From an uncultured Burkholderiaceae bacterium (GTDB lineage: Bacteria; Pseudomonadota; Gammaproteobacteria; Burkholderiales; Burkholderiaceae), in the NCBI GenBank assembly GCA_937871985.1, contig CALMPB010000145.1:1-54243 (forward strand): 54,243 bases of DNA, written 5' to 3'. Below are positions 15,856-23,205 of the stretch, piece by piece; position 1 is the stretch's first letter; the number at the start of each line of letters is the position of its first letter. Position numbers and translations under genes: made by a program. The notes below the pieces were generated by a model. The model was given only the letters and a program-made list of their open reading frames with translations, was not told where the DNA came from and made no database searches.

Positions 15856-16949
15856 TCATCCAACTTGACGAGTGCGTGGCGGCCGATGAGGCGATGGTGA
15901 AGCCTACGACAATTGCTGCATTTGAAGCGCTTTATAGTGCAATGGGGCGAGGAGAGCATTACGTGCTGGCATCGCGCACAGTATTAAAAAAAATACTGTT
16001 GCGAAATTCCAATAGCCTTAGTGTGCGGGCGATCATAAATTGGTGCGTTCAGAATTACTCGTTCCTGGCGGGGCTAACGAAAGTTGTGCCAGCAAGTATG
16101 GTTGTTGTGGCAGATGGCCCTACGAAAAAATTGGATGAGACGGCTTGGCAAACATCAACGGAAGAGATCGCACGGGCAGGGATTCGTCCTGTAGTGTTGC
16201 TCGCTGAAAATTCAGTAGATGCTCGGATTTTTATACACGCAGCTAAGCACTATCTTTTATCCGAAAAACTTGGAACCTTGAGCCTTAGTTTGGAGGATCG
16301 CAATGGCAACGGCTCGGGCATTGCCGCCGAATTAGAGAATTTAATCCGGCGTAAAACCGAGTGGTGCCTATGTATCCCGGATAGTGATAGGTGCTGTCCG
16401 GAGGGCGGGCTGGGCATAAATGCTCAGCAATGCGCAACTGTTACTAAAGCCGCGTCTTGGCCTGTGACTTATAGAACTACGTCTGGACGTGAGCTAGAAA
16501 ACGATTTGCCTCGCACCGCTCTCGATAAAGTTGCAGCAGAACGTGTCGCCAACTGGCGGGATCAAACGCAATTCCTGGAGGAAAGCTGCGGGCAGGCAAT
16601 ATTCGCGTATGCAGATATCAAGAAAGGCACTCGACCTTGTCACATACAGCAATTCGCTAAGGGCTCCAAGGAGAGGATGTATTGGGAGTCAGCTAATGAG
16701 CGGTACGCGAATTCACTGCCTGAGAGCTTAGCGTGTCCTAGGGACGGAGAATGCAAAGATCAGCCGGCATGCGCTCTATTGCCGCCAGTCGGGGATGGGG
16801 TCGGCGCGGCAGTACTGGAGATGTTCGAGAATGAATCTGCCCATGCAAGTTACAAGCAGCATAAGGCGTCCGTAAATTTCGAAGCATGGTTGGAGCTTGG
16901 TCGCACAGTTGCAAAGCACGGATTGTCTCCGAAGCGAATGAGGGTGTAG
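15852..16949 (+). CDS. TOPRIM/DUF4435-like putative effector of the ATPase (365 aa)
   Basis: Its start overlaps the ATPase stop (ATGA). The middle of the protein has an order of acidic motifs like TOPRIM or DUF4435 nucleases: VVLLAENSVDARIF (E and D), LEDRNGNGSGI, CLCIPDSDR (D-x-D), then GRELENDLPRT. The N-terminal ~120 residues (MIIQLDECVAADEAMVKPTT) are extra and unrecognised. Cysteines in SDRCCPEGG and ACPRDGECKDQPAC-type segments near the end may bind metal. The likely role is nuclease or toxin controlled by the ATPase. Low GC and no homology to phage structural genes mark it as cargo. The TOPRIM call is by motif order only. Confidence 0.7.
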   Translation: MIIQLDECVAADEAMVKPTTIAAFEALYSAMGRGEHYVLASRTVLKKILLRNSNSLSVRAIINWCVQNYSFLAGLTKVVPASMVVVADGPTKKLDETAWQTSTEEIARAGIRPVVLLAENSVDARIFIHAAKHYLLSEKLGTLSLSLEDRNGNGSGIAAELENLIRRKTEWCLCIPDSDRCCPEGGLGINAQQCATVTKAASWPVTYRTTSGRELENDLPRTALDKVAAERVANWRDQTQFLEESCGQAIFAYADIKKGTRPCHIQQFAKGSKERMYWESANERYANSLPESLACPRDGECKDQPACALLPPVGDGVGAAVLEMFENESAHASYKQHKASVNFEAWLELGRTVAKHGLSPKRMRV

Positions 16950-17051
16950 AGGTGACTTTCGTATAGCGCTACCAAGCGGACCTCAAAAAAAATTGCGAGA
17001 AGCCGGAGTTGCTACACCACTGTCGAGAGAGTGAGTAGTGGTCGGAAGATA

Positions 17052-17106
17052 GCCGGGGTTATCGTCGCCACACCCGGCTGGGCGTTGCCTGGCTGACTGG
17101 TGCGCC
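17052..17106. repeat. Structured direct repeat, copy 1 (~54 bp)
   Basis: Nearly identical to 17584-17638: about three substitutions and two single-base indels. The copy begins with a hairpin whose arms GCCGGG and CCCGGC enclose TTATCGTCGCC, followed by the conserved block GGCGTTGCCTGGCTGA. The two copies bracket one small gene (17299-17535). The 349-base gap 16950-17298 contains this repeat and no supportable ORF. Confidence 0.85.
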
Positions 17107-17298
17107 ACAGGGGCATGTCGTTAGCCTCGGCGTTTTTCCCTGCCCGGCCTTCGTGGATGGCGTCAGTTACAAAAAAGCGTTGGGTGGGCCAAGCATTGGG
17201 CTATTGAAAATAATTAGAAAAAGTGCTGCTCTACTTAGATTCTTCCGGGTGGGGGGCACTTAGAATCAATACCTACATCACGCGTACTGGAGGTGCCT

Positions 17299-17535
17299 AT
17301 GAGTTGGGAACACGTCACACGCAAAGCCGTTTGCAATGCCTGTGGGCATGAGGGAGAGTGCATCACGAGCTCTGACGACTGGAACCGATCCAGTACTCAC
17401 TGGGTTGGCTTCGGCGAAGTGTCTCCGAGCGACATGGATATTTATCGACACCGCTACGACGCGGATGATCGAATTCCAGTTTGTGCATGCGGGTCTCGAA
17501 GCATCCAGGTTGGAGACGTTATACGGGAGCGGTAG
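17299..17535 (+). CDS. Small zinc-ribbon-like protein (78 aa)
   Basis: Begins MSWEHVTRKAVCNACGHEGE and ends with VCACGSRSIQVGDVIRER. Two cysteine pairs (CNAC and CAC) are spaced like a zinc ribbon. GGAGG lies seven bases before ATG 17299, a strong ribosome site. It lies between two copies of a structured repeat, like a gene cassette. Function unknown. Confidence 0.65.
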   Translation: MSWEHVTRKAVCNACGHEGECITSSDDWNRSSTHWVGFGEVSPSDMDIYRHRYDADDRIPVCACGSRSIQVGDVIRER

Positions 17536-17549
17536 GCTTGGCTTTTTAC

Positions 17550-17582
17550 ATTGATATGTACCCTGTCACGGTACATATCAAT
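17550..17582. promoter_or_regulatory. Perfect 13-bp inverted repeat with 7-base spacer
   Basis: ATTGATATGTACC (17550-17562) and its exact reverse complement (17570-17582) flank CTGTCAC. There is no T-run after either arm, so it does not look like an intrinsic terminator. It could be an operator for a dimeric repressor or a structured RNA end. It lies 14 bases after the zinc-ribbon gene. Confidence 0.7.
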
Positions 17583-17583
17583 C

Positions 17584-17638
17584 GCCGGGTTTATCGTCGC
17601 CATACCCGGCTAGGCGTTGCCTGGCTGAACTGGTCGCC
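17584..17638. repeat. Structured direct repeat, copy 2 (~54 bp)
   Basis: The second copy of the element at 17052-17106. Here the hairpin arms extend to seven pairs (GCCGGGT with ACCCGGC), and the GGCGTTGCCTGGCTGA block is conserved. It lies immediately after the 13-bp palindrome and downstream, in leftward orientation, of the strong promoter at 17748-17777. Confidence 0.85.
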
Positions 17639-17715
17639 AAGCACACAGGGGCCAGGCTGTAAGCCTGGGTGATCCTGTTTCGCCCGTCCTCCCTCTCGGG
17701 GGCGGGCGGCCTCGG

Positions 17716-17728
17716 TTGTTAAAGAGCG
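17716..17728 (-). promoter_or_regulatory. boxA-like antitermination site
   Basis: The reverse strand reads CGCTCTTTAACAA, one mismatch from the rRNA/nut boxA TGCTCTTTAACAA. It lies about 20 bases downstream of the strong leftward promoter. It is followed by a GC-rich hairpin (about 17682-17709) with arms like GCCCG and CGGGC. This arrangement fits a nutL-type site. Confidence 0.6.
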
Positions 17729-17747
17729 GTGCTGCGTTGTTGAGTGA

Positions 17748-17777
17748 ACTATACATTTCGGAAATCTCGAATGTCAA
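17748..17777 (-). promoter_or_regulatory. Strong leftward early promoter (PL-like)
   Basis: On the reverse strand a perfect TTGACA (17777-17772) and TATAGT (17753-17748) are 18 bases apart. This is the best sigma-70 match in the region. It lies just left of the repressor gene, as PL does in lambda. It points toward the left-arm operon but must first cross the rightward cargo genes. Confidence 0.75.
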
Positions 17778-17826
17778 GCGCGCTAAACATCAAGCGTGCA
17801 TTTTTGTTGAGTGTGCTTCGCAGACG

Positions 17827-17850
17827 AAAAAAAACCGCCCTGTAGGCGGC
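17827..17850 (-). terminator. Intrinsic terminator after the repressor gene
   Basis: Leftward, a GCCGCC/GGCGGT stem with loop TACAG is followed by eight T residues. It lies 21 bases after the repressor stop codon at 17871. It would keep repressor transcription out of the PL region. Confidence 0.85.
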
Positions 17851-17870
17851 TTCCGATCTGCATTGCGACG

Positions 17871-18554
17871 TCAGCCGCGGCGGTAGTAGCGGCGGTGTTC
17901 CATCATGGTGCCAATGATGGTCAACGGTTCCTGTCTGCTGTAGAGGGTAGGGAAGTCTTCATTCAGAGGCACGAGTTCAAAAACGTCGTTCCCGCGCTCG
18001 TCGACGCCACGCGGGCGGTACTTCTTGAAAGTCGCTTCATAGCCCCCGTTCCGTGCGACAACGAAGTCTCCTGGTTGGGGGAAGACTTCCTGGTCCACGA
18101 TGATCCGGTCGCCTGGCTTGAATTCCGGAGACATCGAAAGTCCCGTAATTTCGAGTGCGAACGCATGGTCCGACAGATCCATGTCGGTGAGCAGGTATTC
18201 CAAAGCCTCTCCGGAGAAGGCGGCGCCTATCTCGGTGAGTTCGCCAGCCTGAACGTAATTGATCAACGGCACACGCCGGGACCCGACGGCAGCGGGCGCC
18301 ACGTTCTTATCGAAGGTGGGAGACAACGGCTGTGAGTCGGGCGACTTAGGGCCTTTGCCGCTGCTGAGCCAAATAGGGTTCACGTCAAGAACCTGGGCCG
18401 CCGCGATCAAGTTCTCACCGGCCAATTCCTTTGTCACCCCGTTGAACCAGAACGACACCGCGCCGCGCGTCAGCTTGAGCCGGCGTGCTAATTCCGACTG
18501 GGAGATGCGGGCGTCTGCGGCGGCTTGCCGGATTCGTTCTTGCAATGTGCTCAT
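17871..18554 (-). CDS. cI: CI-like LexA-family repressor, XRE HTH plus S24 peptidase (227 aa)
   Basis: Maintains lysogeny and is probably inactivated by RecA-stimulated self-cleavage. The N-terminus has an XRE helix-turn-helix (ISQSELARRLKLTRGAVSFW). The C-terminal half has a cleavage-site Ala-Gly in INYVQAGELTE, the catalytic Ser in ALEITGLSMSPEF and the catalytic Lys in YEATFKKYRP. All parts are present, so the prophage should be SOS-inducible. It diverges from cro across an 84-base operator region. Confidence 0.95.
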   Translation of the reverse strand: MSTLQERIRQAAADARISQSELARRLKLTRGAVSFWFNGVTKELAGENLIAAAQVLDVNPIWLSSGKGPKSPDSQPLSPTFDKNVAPAAVGSRRVPLINYVQAGELTEIGAAFSGEALEYLLTDMDLSDHAFALEITGLSMSPEFKPGDRIIVDQEVFPQPGDFVVARNGGYEATFKKYRPRGVDERGNDVFELVPLNEDFPTLYSRQEPLTIIGTMMEHRRYYRRG

Positions 18555-18638
18555 GTTTAGCAGATTAATCGCTTGAGCGTTTAGTTAACTTGCCATACTA
18601 TGCGTATAGTCAACTAACCATCAGGCGGTCGTTGCCCT
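18555..18638. promoter_or_regulatory. cI-cro operator/promoter region
   Basis: Inverted related sites TTAGTTAACT (18581-18590) and AGTCAACTAA (18608-18617) flank the middle. The rightward cro promoter is probably TTGAGC (18573-18578), 17 bases, TACTAT (18596-18601). Repressor binding to these sites would overlap it. Confidence 0.65.
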
Positions 18639-18842
18639 ATGACTAAACAAGAGGCAATCGAAATGTTCGGAACAGGAGCGGCCCTCGCGAGAGCGCTGGG
18701 AATCACGCGTGGGGCCATATCTTTATGGCCCTCAGACCTGGACCAAGCCCGAATTGACCGTGTTCGGGGCGCGGCAATGCGCTTGGGCAAGAGCCTGCCG
18801 GGGGATCAAACGAAACACCAGAAGGAGGGCGCCCATGCATAG
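18639..18842 (+). CDS. cro: Cro-like / YdaS-type antirepressor (67 aa)
   Basis: A short helix-turn-helix protein: MTKQEAIEMFGTGAALARAL then GITRGAISLWPSDLDQARID. The pattern is that of Cro/YdaS proteins, in which the second helix follows G-I-T-R-G-A-I-S. It is the first rightward gene, divergent from cI, the standard place for Cro. It should repress cI transcription and allow lytic growth. Confidence 0.88.
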   Translation: MTKQEAIEMFGTGAALARALGITRGAISLWPSDLDQARIDRVRGAAMRLGKSLPGDQTKHQKEGAHA

Positions 18843-18867
18843 CCAGTACACCTCTGGGGAACCTCGA

Positions 18868-19350
18868 TCATTCGGAGAATGCCCATCCCATTTTGCAGCC
18901 AGCGCAGTGCCAGTAGGAACTGCGGCCTCCGGCGCGGAACCGGCGCTGAAGGATGACCTTCTCCTTAGTCGGGCTATCAAAGCACTTCTGACAAATGTAG
19001 TGGTCGGGTTGCGTGCTAGCTGGATCGATGGACCCGCCCGCAGCTGGGGGAGGATTCACCCGATAAGCGAATTGGCCCGCACTGAGCTCGACAAGAGAGT
19101 AGCGGCCGCGCTCTGCGAGAGCTTCTCTAACTTCTCGCAGTTCCTGTGCGGCCTGGAAGTTCTCATGTTGCAGCGCGTTGATGGCAGCGCCGAGTTCGAA
19201 CAAACGCTGCTGGGCATCGAGCAGCTTTTCGTTCATGGCCCGGACTATGTCCATCGCTTTGGCCTCGTCTCTGATGGACAGCGCACCCTTTCCGAGGTCG
19301 ATGGCGCCATTGATAGCGGTGACTGCACTGCTGATGAGGGAAAAGTCCAT
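18868..19350 (-). CDS. Hypothetical phage protein with coiled coil and C-terminal zinc ribbon (160 aa)
   Basis: The N-terminal half is helical (MDFSLISSAVTAINGAIDLG, then ENFQAAQELREVREALAERG) with heptad character. The C-terminal part has CQKC and, ~25 residues later, WHCAGCKMGW, a zinc ribbon. ATG 19350 has GAGGTGA upstream. It is transcribed against the cro operon, so it is probably expressed in the lysogen. Function unknown; a superinfection or regulatory role is possible. Confidence 0.75.
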   Translation of the reverse strand: MDFSLISSAVTAINGAIDLGKGALSIRDEAKAMDIVRAMNEKLLDAQQRLFELGAAINALQHENFQAAQELREVREALAERGRYSLVELSAGQFAYRVNPPPAAGGSIDPASTQPDHYICQKCFDSPTKEKVILQRRFRAGGRSSYWHCAGCKMGWAFSE

Positions 19351-19438
19351 GGAAATCACCTCAGCGTGGAAGAGGGTTGCGCAAGAGCGCCAGGCTTTGT
19401 CCGGCCCGTAGACCTAGGAGCAGAGCTTGACGCTGCTG

Positions 19439-19726
19439 TCACTGCGGCTGTCGGGCGGATTCTGCAAAAGCGTCGATCTCCGACATCACCGGGAAGCCTC
19501 CAAGAGCTTGCTGGAGCTTCCTCACAACTGAGTACCAGCCTTCCTTCAGTTCGGGAGAGCGATCCAGTGGTGAGCCAGGCTCCGTCATCGCCGAGAACAC
19601 CCGAGATAGTTCCGTCTTCAAGAGATCCGGCTGAGGGTGGGTGAGGGCCATCGCTAATACCGCCATCGACAGCGCACTGGCCATCCCAAGGGCAATTCGT
19701 GCGTCGCTTGTAGAGCCATTTTCCAT
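19439..19726 (-). CDS. Hypothetical phage protein (95 aa)
   Basis: From ATG 19726 it reads MENGSTSDARIALGMASALS, with a mildly hydrophobic early segment and a later helical part (ELKEGWYSVVRKLQQALGGF). It is upstream of the coiled-coil/zinc-ribbon gene on the same strand, so the two may form a lysogenic pair. No family recognised. Confidence 0.6.
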   Translation of the reverse strand: MENGSTSDARIALGMASALSMAVLAMALTHPQPDLLKTELSRVFSAMTEPGSPLDRSPELKEGWYSVVRKLQQALGGFPVMSEIDAFAESARQPQ

Positions 19727-19812
19727 GGTCAGCCCCCTCCAGATCGGGGCGAATCGGTTGAGTGGAATCTCCGATTCTAAGGGGCTGACCACCCATTTTC
19801 AGGAGGGAGCGC

Positions 19813-19908
19813 ATGTATAGCGCGACGACGCCGGCCCAGCCGGCACCGCAGCCGGTGTCGCCGGCCAAGCAAAGCGACAAGGTCCAGATTGGGCCGCTGG
19901 ACGTTTGA
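19813..19908 (+). CDS. Small proline/alanine-rich peptide (31 aa)
   Basis: Begins MYSATTPAQPAPQPVSPAKQ. A very strong ribosome site (AGGAGGGAG, six bases before ATG) supports translation. It lies between the cro region and the CII-like gene. Function unknown. Confidence 0.5.
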   Translation: MYSATTPAQPAPQPVSPAKQSDKVQIGPLDV

Positions 19909-19993
19909 AGTTTGTTCTTCATGTCGCACATCGTAGGGCAGGGGGGCTTTACCCCGAAACCCTGATCGCACCTGGATTTCAAGGTAAGACCTG

Positions 19994-20521
19994 ATGACCC
20001 ATCGTTATACCCAGATCGACCCGCATGACGCGCTGTACATCAGCGTGCAGAAGACGCCCGGGGGCGTTGAAGAGTTGGCGGCGTTCATGACCAACCGCCG
20101 CGGCGTGTCGATGCACGCGGAAACCCTGCGCCAGAAGCTGCGCAAGGTGAAGGGCCAATCCATGTCTCTGGACCTGTTCGAACTCGCCACCGAATGGATG
20201 CTGGAGAAGCAGGGCGGGGCGGACTACGCACGGGATTGGCTTCTTGCCCTGGCGCTGCGCCACGGCGTGGCCGCCAACATTCTGCCGCCGGCGCCGCATC
20301 ATGCCAACGAAGTGGACGCTGCCCGCCAAAAGGTCATGGAAATGTCGCACCTCAACGGCGAGTTGTCGGCTGTGGCCATCGAGGCGTTGGCCGATGGTGC
20401 GATCTGCGCCGCTGACGCCTCGGCCATCGTGACCGAATGCCGCAAGATCGTGGAGAAGGCCCAGCGCCTGATGCGCAACGTCCAGCGGGCGGCAGACGAT
20501 AAGGCGAGGGCGGGATGCTGA
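19994..20521 (+). CDS. CII-like phage regulatory protein (175 aa)
   Basis: Matches the phage regulatory CII family (PF06892-like): YTQIDPHDALYISVQKTPGG, FMTNRRGVSMHAETLRQKLR, and the helical C-terminal part VAIEALADGAICAADASAI. The fourth-gene position after cro fits a CII equivalent that would activate lysogeny promoters. Its stop overlaps the next start by seven bases. Confidence 0.82.
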   Translation: MTHRYTQIDPHDALYISVQKTPGGVEELAAFMTNRRGVSMHAETLRQKLRKVKGQSMSLDLFELATEWMLEKQGGADYARDWLLALALRHGVAANILPPAPHHANEVDAARQKVMEMSHLNGELSAVAIEALADGAICAADASAIVTECRKIVEKAQRLMRNVQRAADDKARAGC

Positions 20522-20820
20522 CCCGGGGAGATTCGGGGCGCCCGGTGCGTGCAAGGCGCGCGCCTGCGGCTGGCAAGGGGGCGGCGCTGTCTCGCGTGGC
20601 GGCCATGATGTGCGGCAACGCGAAATTCCAGCGGTGGGTTGTATCCCGCATCGGCGCCGCCCCACAGGGCGTGAGCGATAACCAGCACGCGGCGCAGTTC
20701 GTGCGCAACGCTTGCGGGATCGAGAGCCGCGCGCAGTTGGACCACAACGCCAGGGCTGCAACCTTGTTCCACGAGGCCGTTCGCAAGCCCTTCGTGAAGT
20801 GGAGCGGCCTGTATGCGTAA
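20515..20820 (+). CDS. Hypothetical early phage protein (101 aa)
   Basis: A basic N-terminus is followed by AMMCGNAKFQRWVVSRIG, GVSDNQHAAQFVRNACGIES and AQLDHNARAATLFHEAV. This resembles small unknown proteins encoded before replication genes in related phages. Overlaps both neighbours, so it belongs to the early rightward operon. No function can be stated. Confidence 0.75.
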   Translation: MLTRGDSGRPVRARRAPAAGKGAALSRVAAMMCGNAKFQRWVVSRIGAAPQGVSDNQHAAQFVRNACGIESRAQLDHNARAATLFHEAVRKPFVKWSGLYA

Positions 20821-21115
20821 CACGTTGCACATGTTCAAGGGCTACCGCGTGCCTCCGGCCACGGTCGAGGCGGTGCGGCAGGCCATTATCGACACGCGCC
20901 ACCAGGTGGACGTGCTTGCGCTGCGCGCCTTGGTGGTGCCCGACCTGAAGGCGGTCAGCCCGTGGTTGCGCGTCTCGCGCGAAGAGGCCGCAGTAGCCGC
21001 GGTTGATTCGTTCCTGTTCGATGCGGTGCGCGCCGGCCTGGTCCAGCGCCGCATGAGCGTCTTGCGCTATCCCTACTGGTATCGGGTCAAACAGCAGGGG
21101 GCGGCATGTCGTTGA
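20813..21115 (+). CDS. Hypothetical early phage protein (100 aa)
   Basis: Reads MRNTLHMFKGYRVPPATVEA, then LALRALVVPDLKAVSPWLRV, then RMSVLRYPYWYRVKQQGA. The VPxxTVxAVRxAII stretch and a later helix suggest a small winged-helix protein, but no family is certain. Overlaps by 8-10 bases at each end with its neighbours. Confidence 0.75.
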   Translation: MRNTLHMFKGYRVPPATVEAVRQAIIDTRHQVDVLALRALVVPDLKAVSPWLRVSREEAAVAAVDSFLFDAVRAGLVQRRMSVLRYPYWYRVKQQGAACR

Positions 21116-21600
21116 GCCGCAAGACGCCCCTGCGTCAAAAGACCCCGATGAAGCGCAGCGCGCCGCTGAAGGCCAAGGCCCCAATGATGCGCGGCAAGCC
21201 TATGCCGCCGCCCAGGGCCGCGATGAAGGCCCGCAAGAAGGGCAAGAAGCCGCCCAAGACGATTTACCGCAATCCGGCGCTGCTGGCGCTTGCCGAGGGG
21301 CAAGAATGCCTTGTGCGGGTTCCTAAGTACTGCTGGGGCGGCACCGAATCGACGGTTGCCGCTCATTCCAACCAGATCCGGGACGGGAAGGGGAAGGGCA
21401 TCAAGGCTCATGACTGGGCCACGGCCCACGCTTGCGGCGGTTGCCACTACTTCCTGGATCAATCCAAGGCCCCGCTCGCATTGAAGCTGTCCTATTTCAT
21501 CCCGGGCTTGCGCCTGACGCGGTTGCGGGTCATTGCCATGGGCAAATGGCCTGAAGAGGCCGAGCGCGGGTATCAATCTTTGTATGGGGAGGCGGCATGA
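21106..21600 (+). CDS. DUF1364-like putative HNH-type phage nuclease (164 aa)
   Basis: The first ~60 residues are very basic (RKTPLRQKTPMKRSAPLKAK). The rest has a cysteine/histidine pattern of DUF1364 phage proteins: GQECLVRVPKYCWGGTES, VAAHSNQI, KAHDWATAHACGGCHYFLD. The H and C residues suggest a metal-dependent nuclease of the HNH class. It precedes the replication gene with a 4-base overlap, like nin-region nucleases in lambdoid phages. Confidence 0.8.
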   Translation: MSLSRKTPLRQKTPMKRSAPLKAKAPMMRGKPMPPPRAAMKARKKGKKPPKTIYRNPALLALAEGQECLVRVPKYCWGGTESTVAAHSNQIRDGKGKGIKAHDWATAHACGGCHYFLDQSKAPLALKLSYFIPGLRLTRLRVIAMGKWPEEAERGYQSLYGEAA

Positions 21601-22580
21601 GCGTTGATGTCATGTCGATGGTTTTCAAGCGCTACCCGAACGGGGGCGGCGAAATGCTGCTTGCGCTCGCGCTGGCGGATCACGCACACGACGACGGCAC
21701 GCATATCTTCCCTTCGGTCGACCACTTGGCCGTGAAGACGCGCCAATCGGTGCGGGCGGTGCAGTACCAGCTGAAGAAGATGCGCGAATGTGGATGGCTG
21801 ATTCGGGTCAGCGCTGGGCACGGCGGGCGCAGCCAGGTCACGGAATACCAGATTTCGCCGGAATGGATCGCGGGCGAGGCCATCGAAGGCCTGACTGACC
21901 ACGCCGACAACCCTGCAAACGCAAAATCTGCACCCTTTAACGAAGGCCCGGAAAAGGGTGCAAACGACGACATAAAGGGTGCAAACGAAAGCACAAAGGG
22001 TGCAAAACACGACAGTAAAGGGTGCAACGGGTTGCACCCGCATAGAACCATCAATAAACCATCAGAAACATCAAAGAAGCGTAAAGGGGGCGCTGGCGCG
22101 CCGTCTGCCCGCCCCAAACCCGTCAAGACGACCTCACCCAAGGCAAACGGCACGCTGAGCGCCGATGACCTGGTCGCCGAGGGTGTGGACGAACAGGTGG
22201 CGTTGGACTGGCTGAAGGTCCGCAAAGTCAAGGAGCTGCCCCTGACGGCGACAGCGTGGGACGGGGTCAAGGAAGAGGCCGCGAAGGCCGGCTTGACTGC
22301 TGGCGAGGCGGTGCGGATCGCTGCCCAGAATTCCTGGGCAGGGTTCAAGGCGTCCTGGCACGAAAAGCAGAAGGCCGAGGCCGGGGGCGCTAAGCCGGTG
22401 GTTGATGACCTGGATTGGCTGAAGTCCTGGCCGGGCATCGTGGCAAAGGGCAACGTGCTGGGCCTTCGGCAAGAGGCGGGCGAGCAGCCTCCCGACTTCA
22501 AGATGCGTGTGCTGCGCGCGGCCAACCTGACCGAGGAACAGAAGGCGCGTGCCCGTGCAGATTTCGGGGTGAACCTGTGA
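21597..22580 (+). CDS. O-type replication initiator with embedded origin (327 aa)
   Basis: The N-terminal winged-helix segment (MVFKRYPNGGGEMLLALALA, then DHLAVKTRQSVRAVQYQLKK) matches phage replication O-like and DnaD-type initiators. A low-complexity middle contains four heptad repeats built on K-G-A-N, which are the translation of DNA iterons. The C-terminal region would bind a host helicase loader. No P-like or DnaC-like gene follows, so it probably recruits host DnaB by itself or through small neighbours. Confidence 0.85.
   Translation: MSVDVMSMVFKRYPNGGGEMLLALALADHAHDDGTHIFPSVDHLAVKTRQSVRAVQYQLKKMRECGWLIRVSAGHGGRSQVTEYQISPEWIAGEAIEGLTDHADNPANAKSAPFNEGPEKGANDDIKGANESTKGAKHDSKGCNGLHPHRTINKPSETSKKRKGGAGAPSARPKPVKTTSPKANGTLSADDLVAEGVDEQVALDWLKVRKVKELPLTATAWDGVKEEAAKAGLTAGEAVRIAAQNSWAGFKASWHEKQKAEAGGAKPVVDDLDWLKSWPGIVAKGNVLGLRQEAGEQPPDFKMRVLRAANLTEEQKARARADFGVNL
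21929..22040. other. Replication origin: iterons inside the O-type gene
   Basis: Four direct copies of AAAGGGTGCAA begin at 21953, 21974, 21995 and 22017, spaced 21, 21 and 22 bases (two helical turns). Inverted copies lie on both sides (TGCACCCTTTA at 21929; TTGCACCC at about 22032). AT-richer DNA follows at 22045-22080. This is the lambda ori plan: initiator sites within the initiator's own gene. Confidence 0.82.
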
Positions 22581-22783
22581 CGGCCGCCAGCATCCCGCCG
22601 GGGGCGGAAGCGGACTCTGAGGCGCACCGTCTGGAATGCGAAGCGCGCCATGTCCTTTCCCTGCCATTTGATCGGCGTGTCCCGTACCTGAGCCTGGTGG
22701 GTCGCAAACGCGGTGCTGAGGCCCAGCGCCAACTTGAACGAGAAGTGCGGCGCCAGTACGCCCAAAGGAGAAAGGCAGCATGA
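22577..22783 (+). CDS. Small conserved phage protein, GTG start (68 aa)
   Basis: GTG 22577 overlaps the stop of the replication gene. The body HRLECEARHVLSLPFDRRV then YLSLVGRKRGAEAQRQLERE recurs as a small protein beside replication genes in related phages. Highly charged and helical. Function unknown; a helicase-loading role is possible only by position. Confidence 0.7.
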   Translation: MTAASIPPGAEADSEAHRLECEARHVLSLPFDRRVPYLSLVGRKRGAEAQRQLEREVRRQYAQRRKAA

Positions 22784-23205
22784 GCGGAGCTATGGCACGA
22801 AACAAGGGCGCAGCCTACGAGCGCCGCATTGCCAACCGGCTGACCGAAGATACCGGCACGCTTTGGCGCCGCCGCGTCAGGAACCACGAAGGCGACAGCG
22901 ACGTGGTGGCGGATGACCCCGCGTTTGACGGCATCAGCGTGGAATGCAAACACGCCACCACGCTTTGCCTGCCGGCCTGGTGGCGCCAGGCTCAGGCGCA
23001 GGCAGGCGAAACCCGCATTCCCATGCTGGTCTACAAGCGCACGGGGATGATCGGCGACCTGGTAATGCTGGACGCTCACGACGTGAACCCGCGCACCTTT
23101 CCCGTTCGGGGGCGCCACACGGTCACGCTGGACTGGGCTGCAGCGATGCAATGGATGCGGGAGAAGCTGCCCGTGAAAGTCCCTTATTCTCCGGAGATTT
23201 ACTGA
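22780..23205 (+). CDS. PD-(D/E)XK Holliday-junction-resolvase-like nuclease (141 aa)
   Basis: The pattern is that of the archaeal-type resolvase fold: Glu in GAAYERRIANRL, Asp in GDSDVVADDP, then the E-x-K pair in ISVECKHATTL. Such proteins replace RusA or NinG in resolving replication intermediates before packaging. AGGAG lies nine bases before ATG 22780, preferred over the ATG four codons later. Overlaps the neighbours on both sides. Confidence 0.8.
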   Translation: MSGAMARNKGAAYERRIANRLTEDTGTLWRRRVRNHEGDSDVVADDPAFDGISVECKHATTLCLPAWWRQAQAQAGETRIPMLVYKRTGMIGDLVMLDAHDVNPRTFPVRGRHTVTLDWAAAMQWMREKLPVKVPYSPEIY

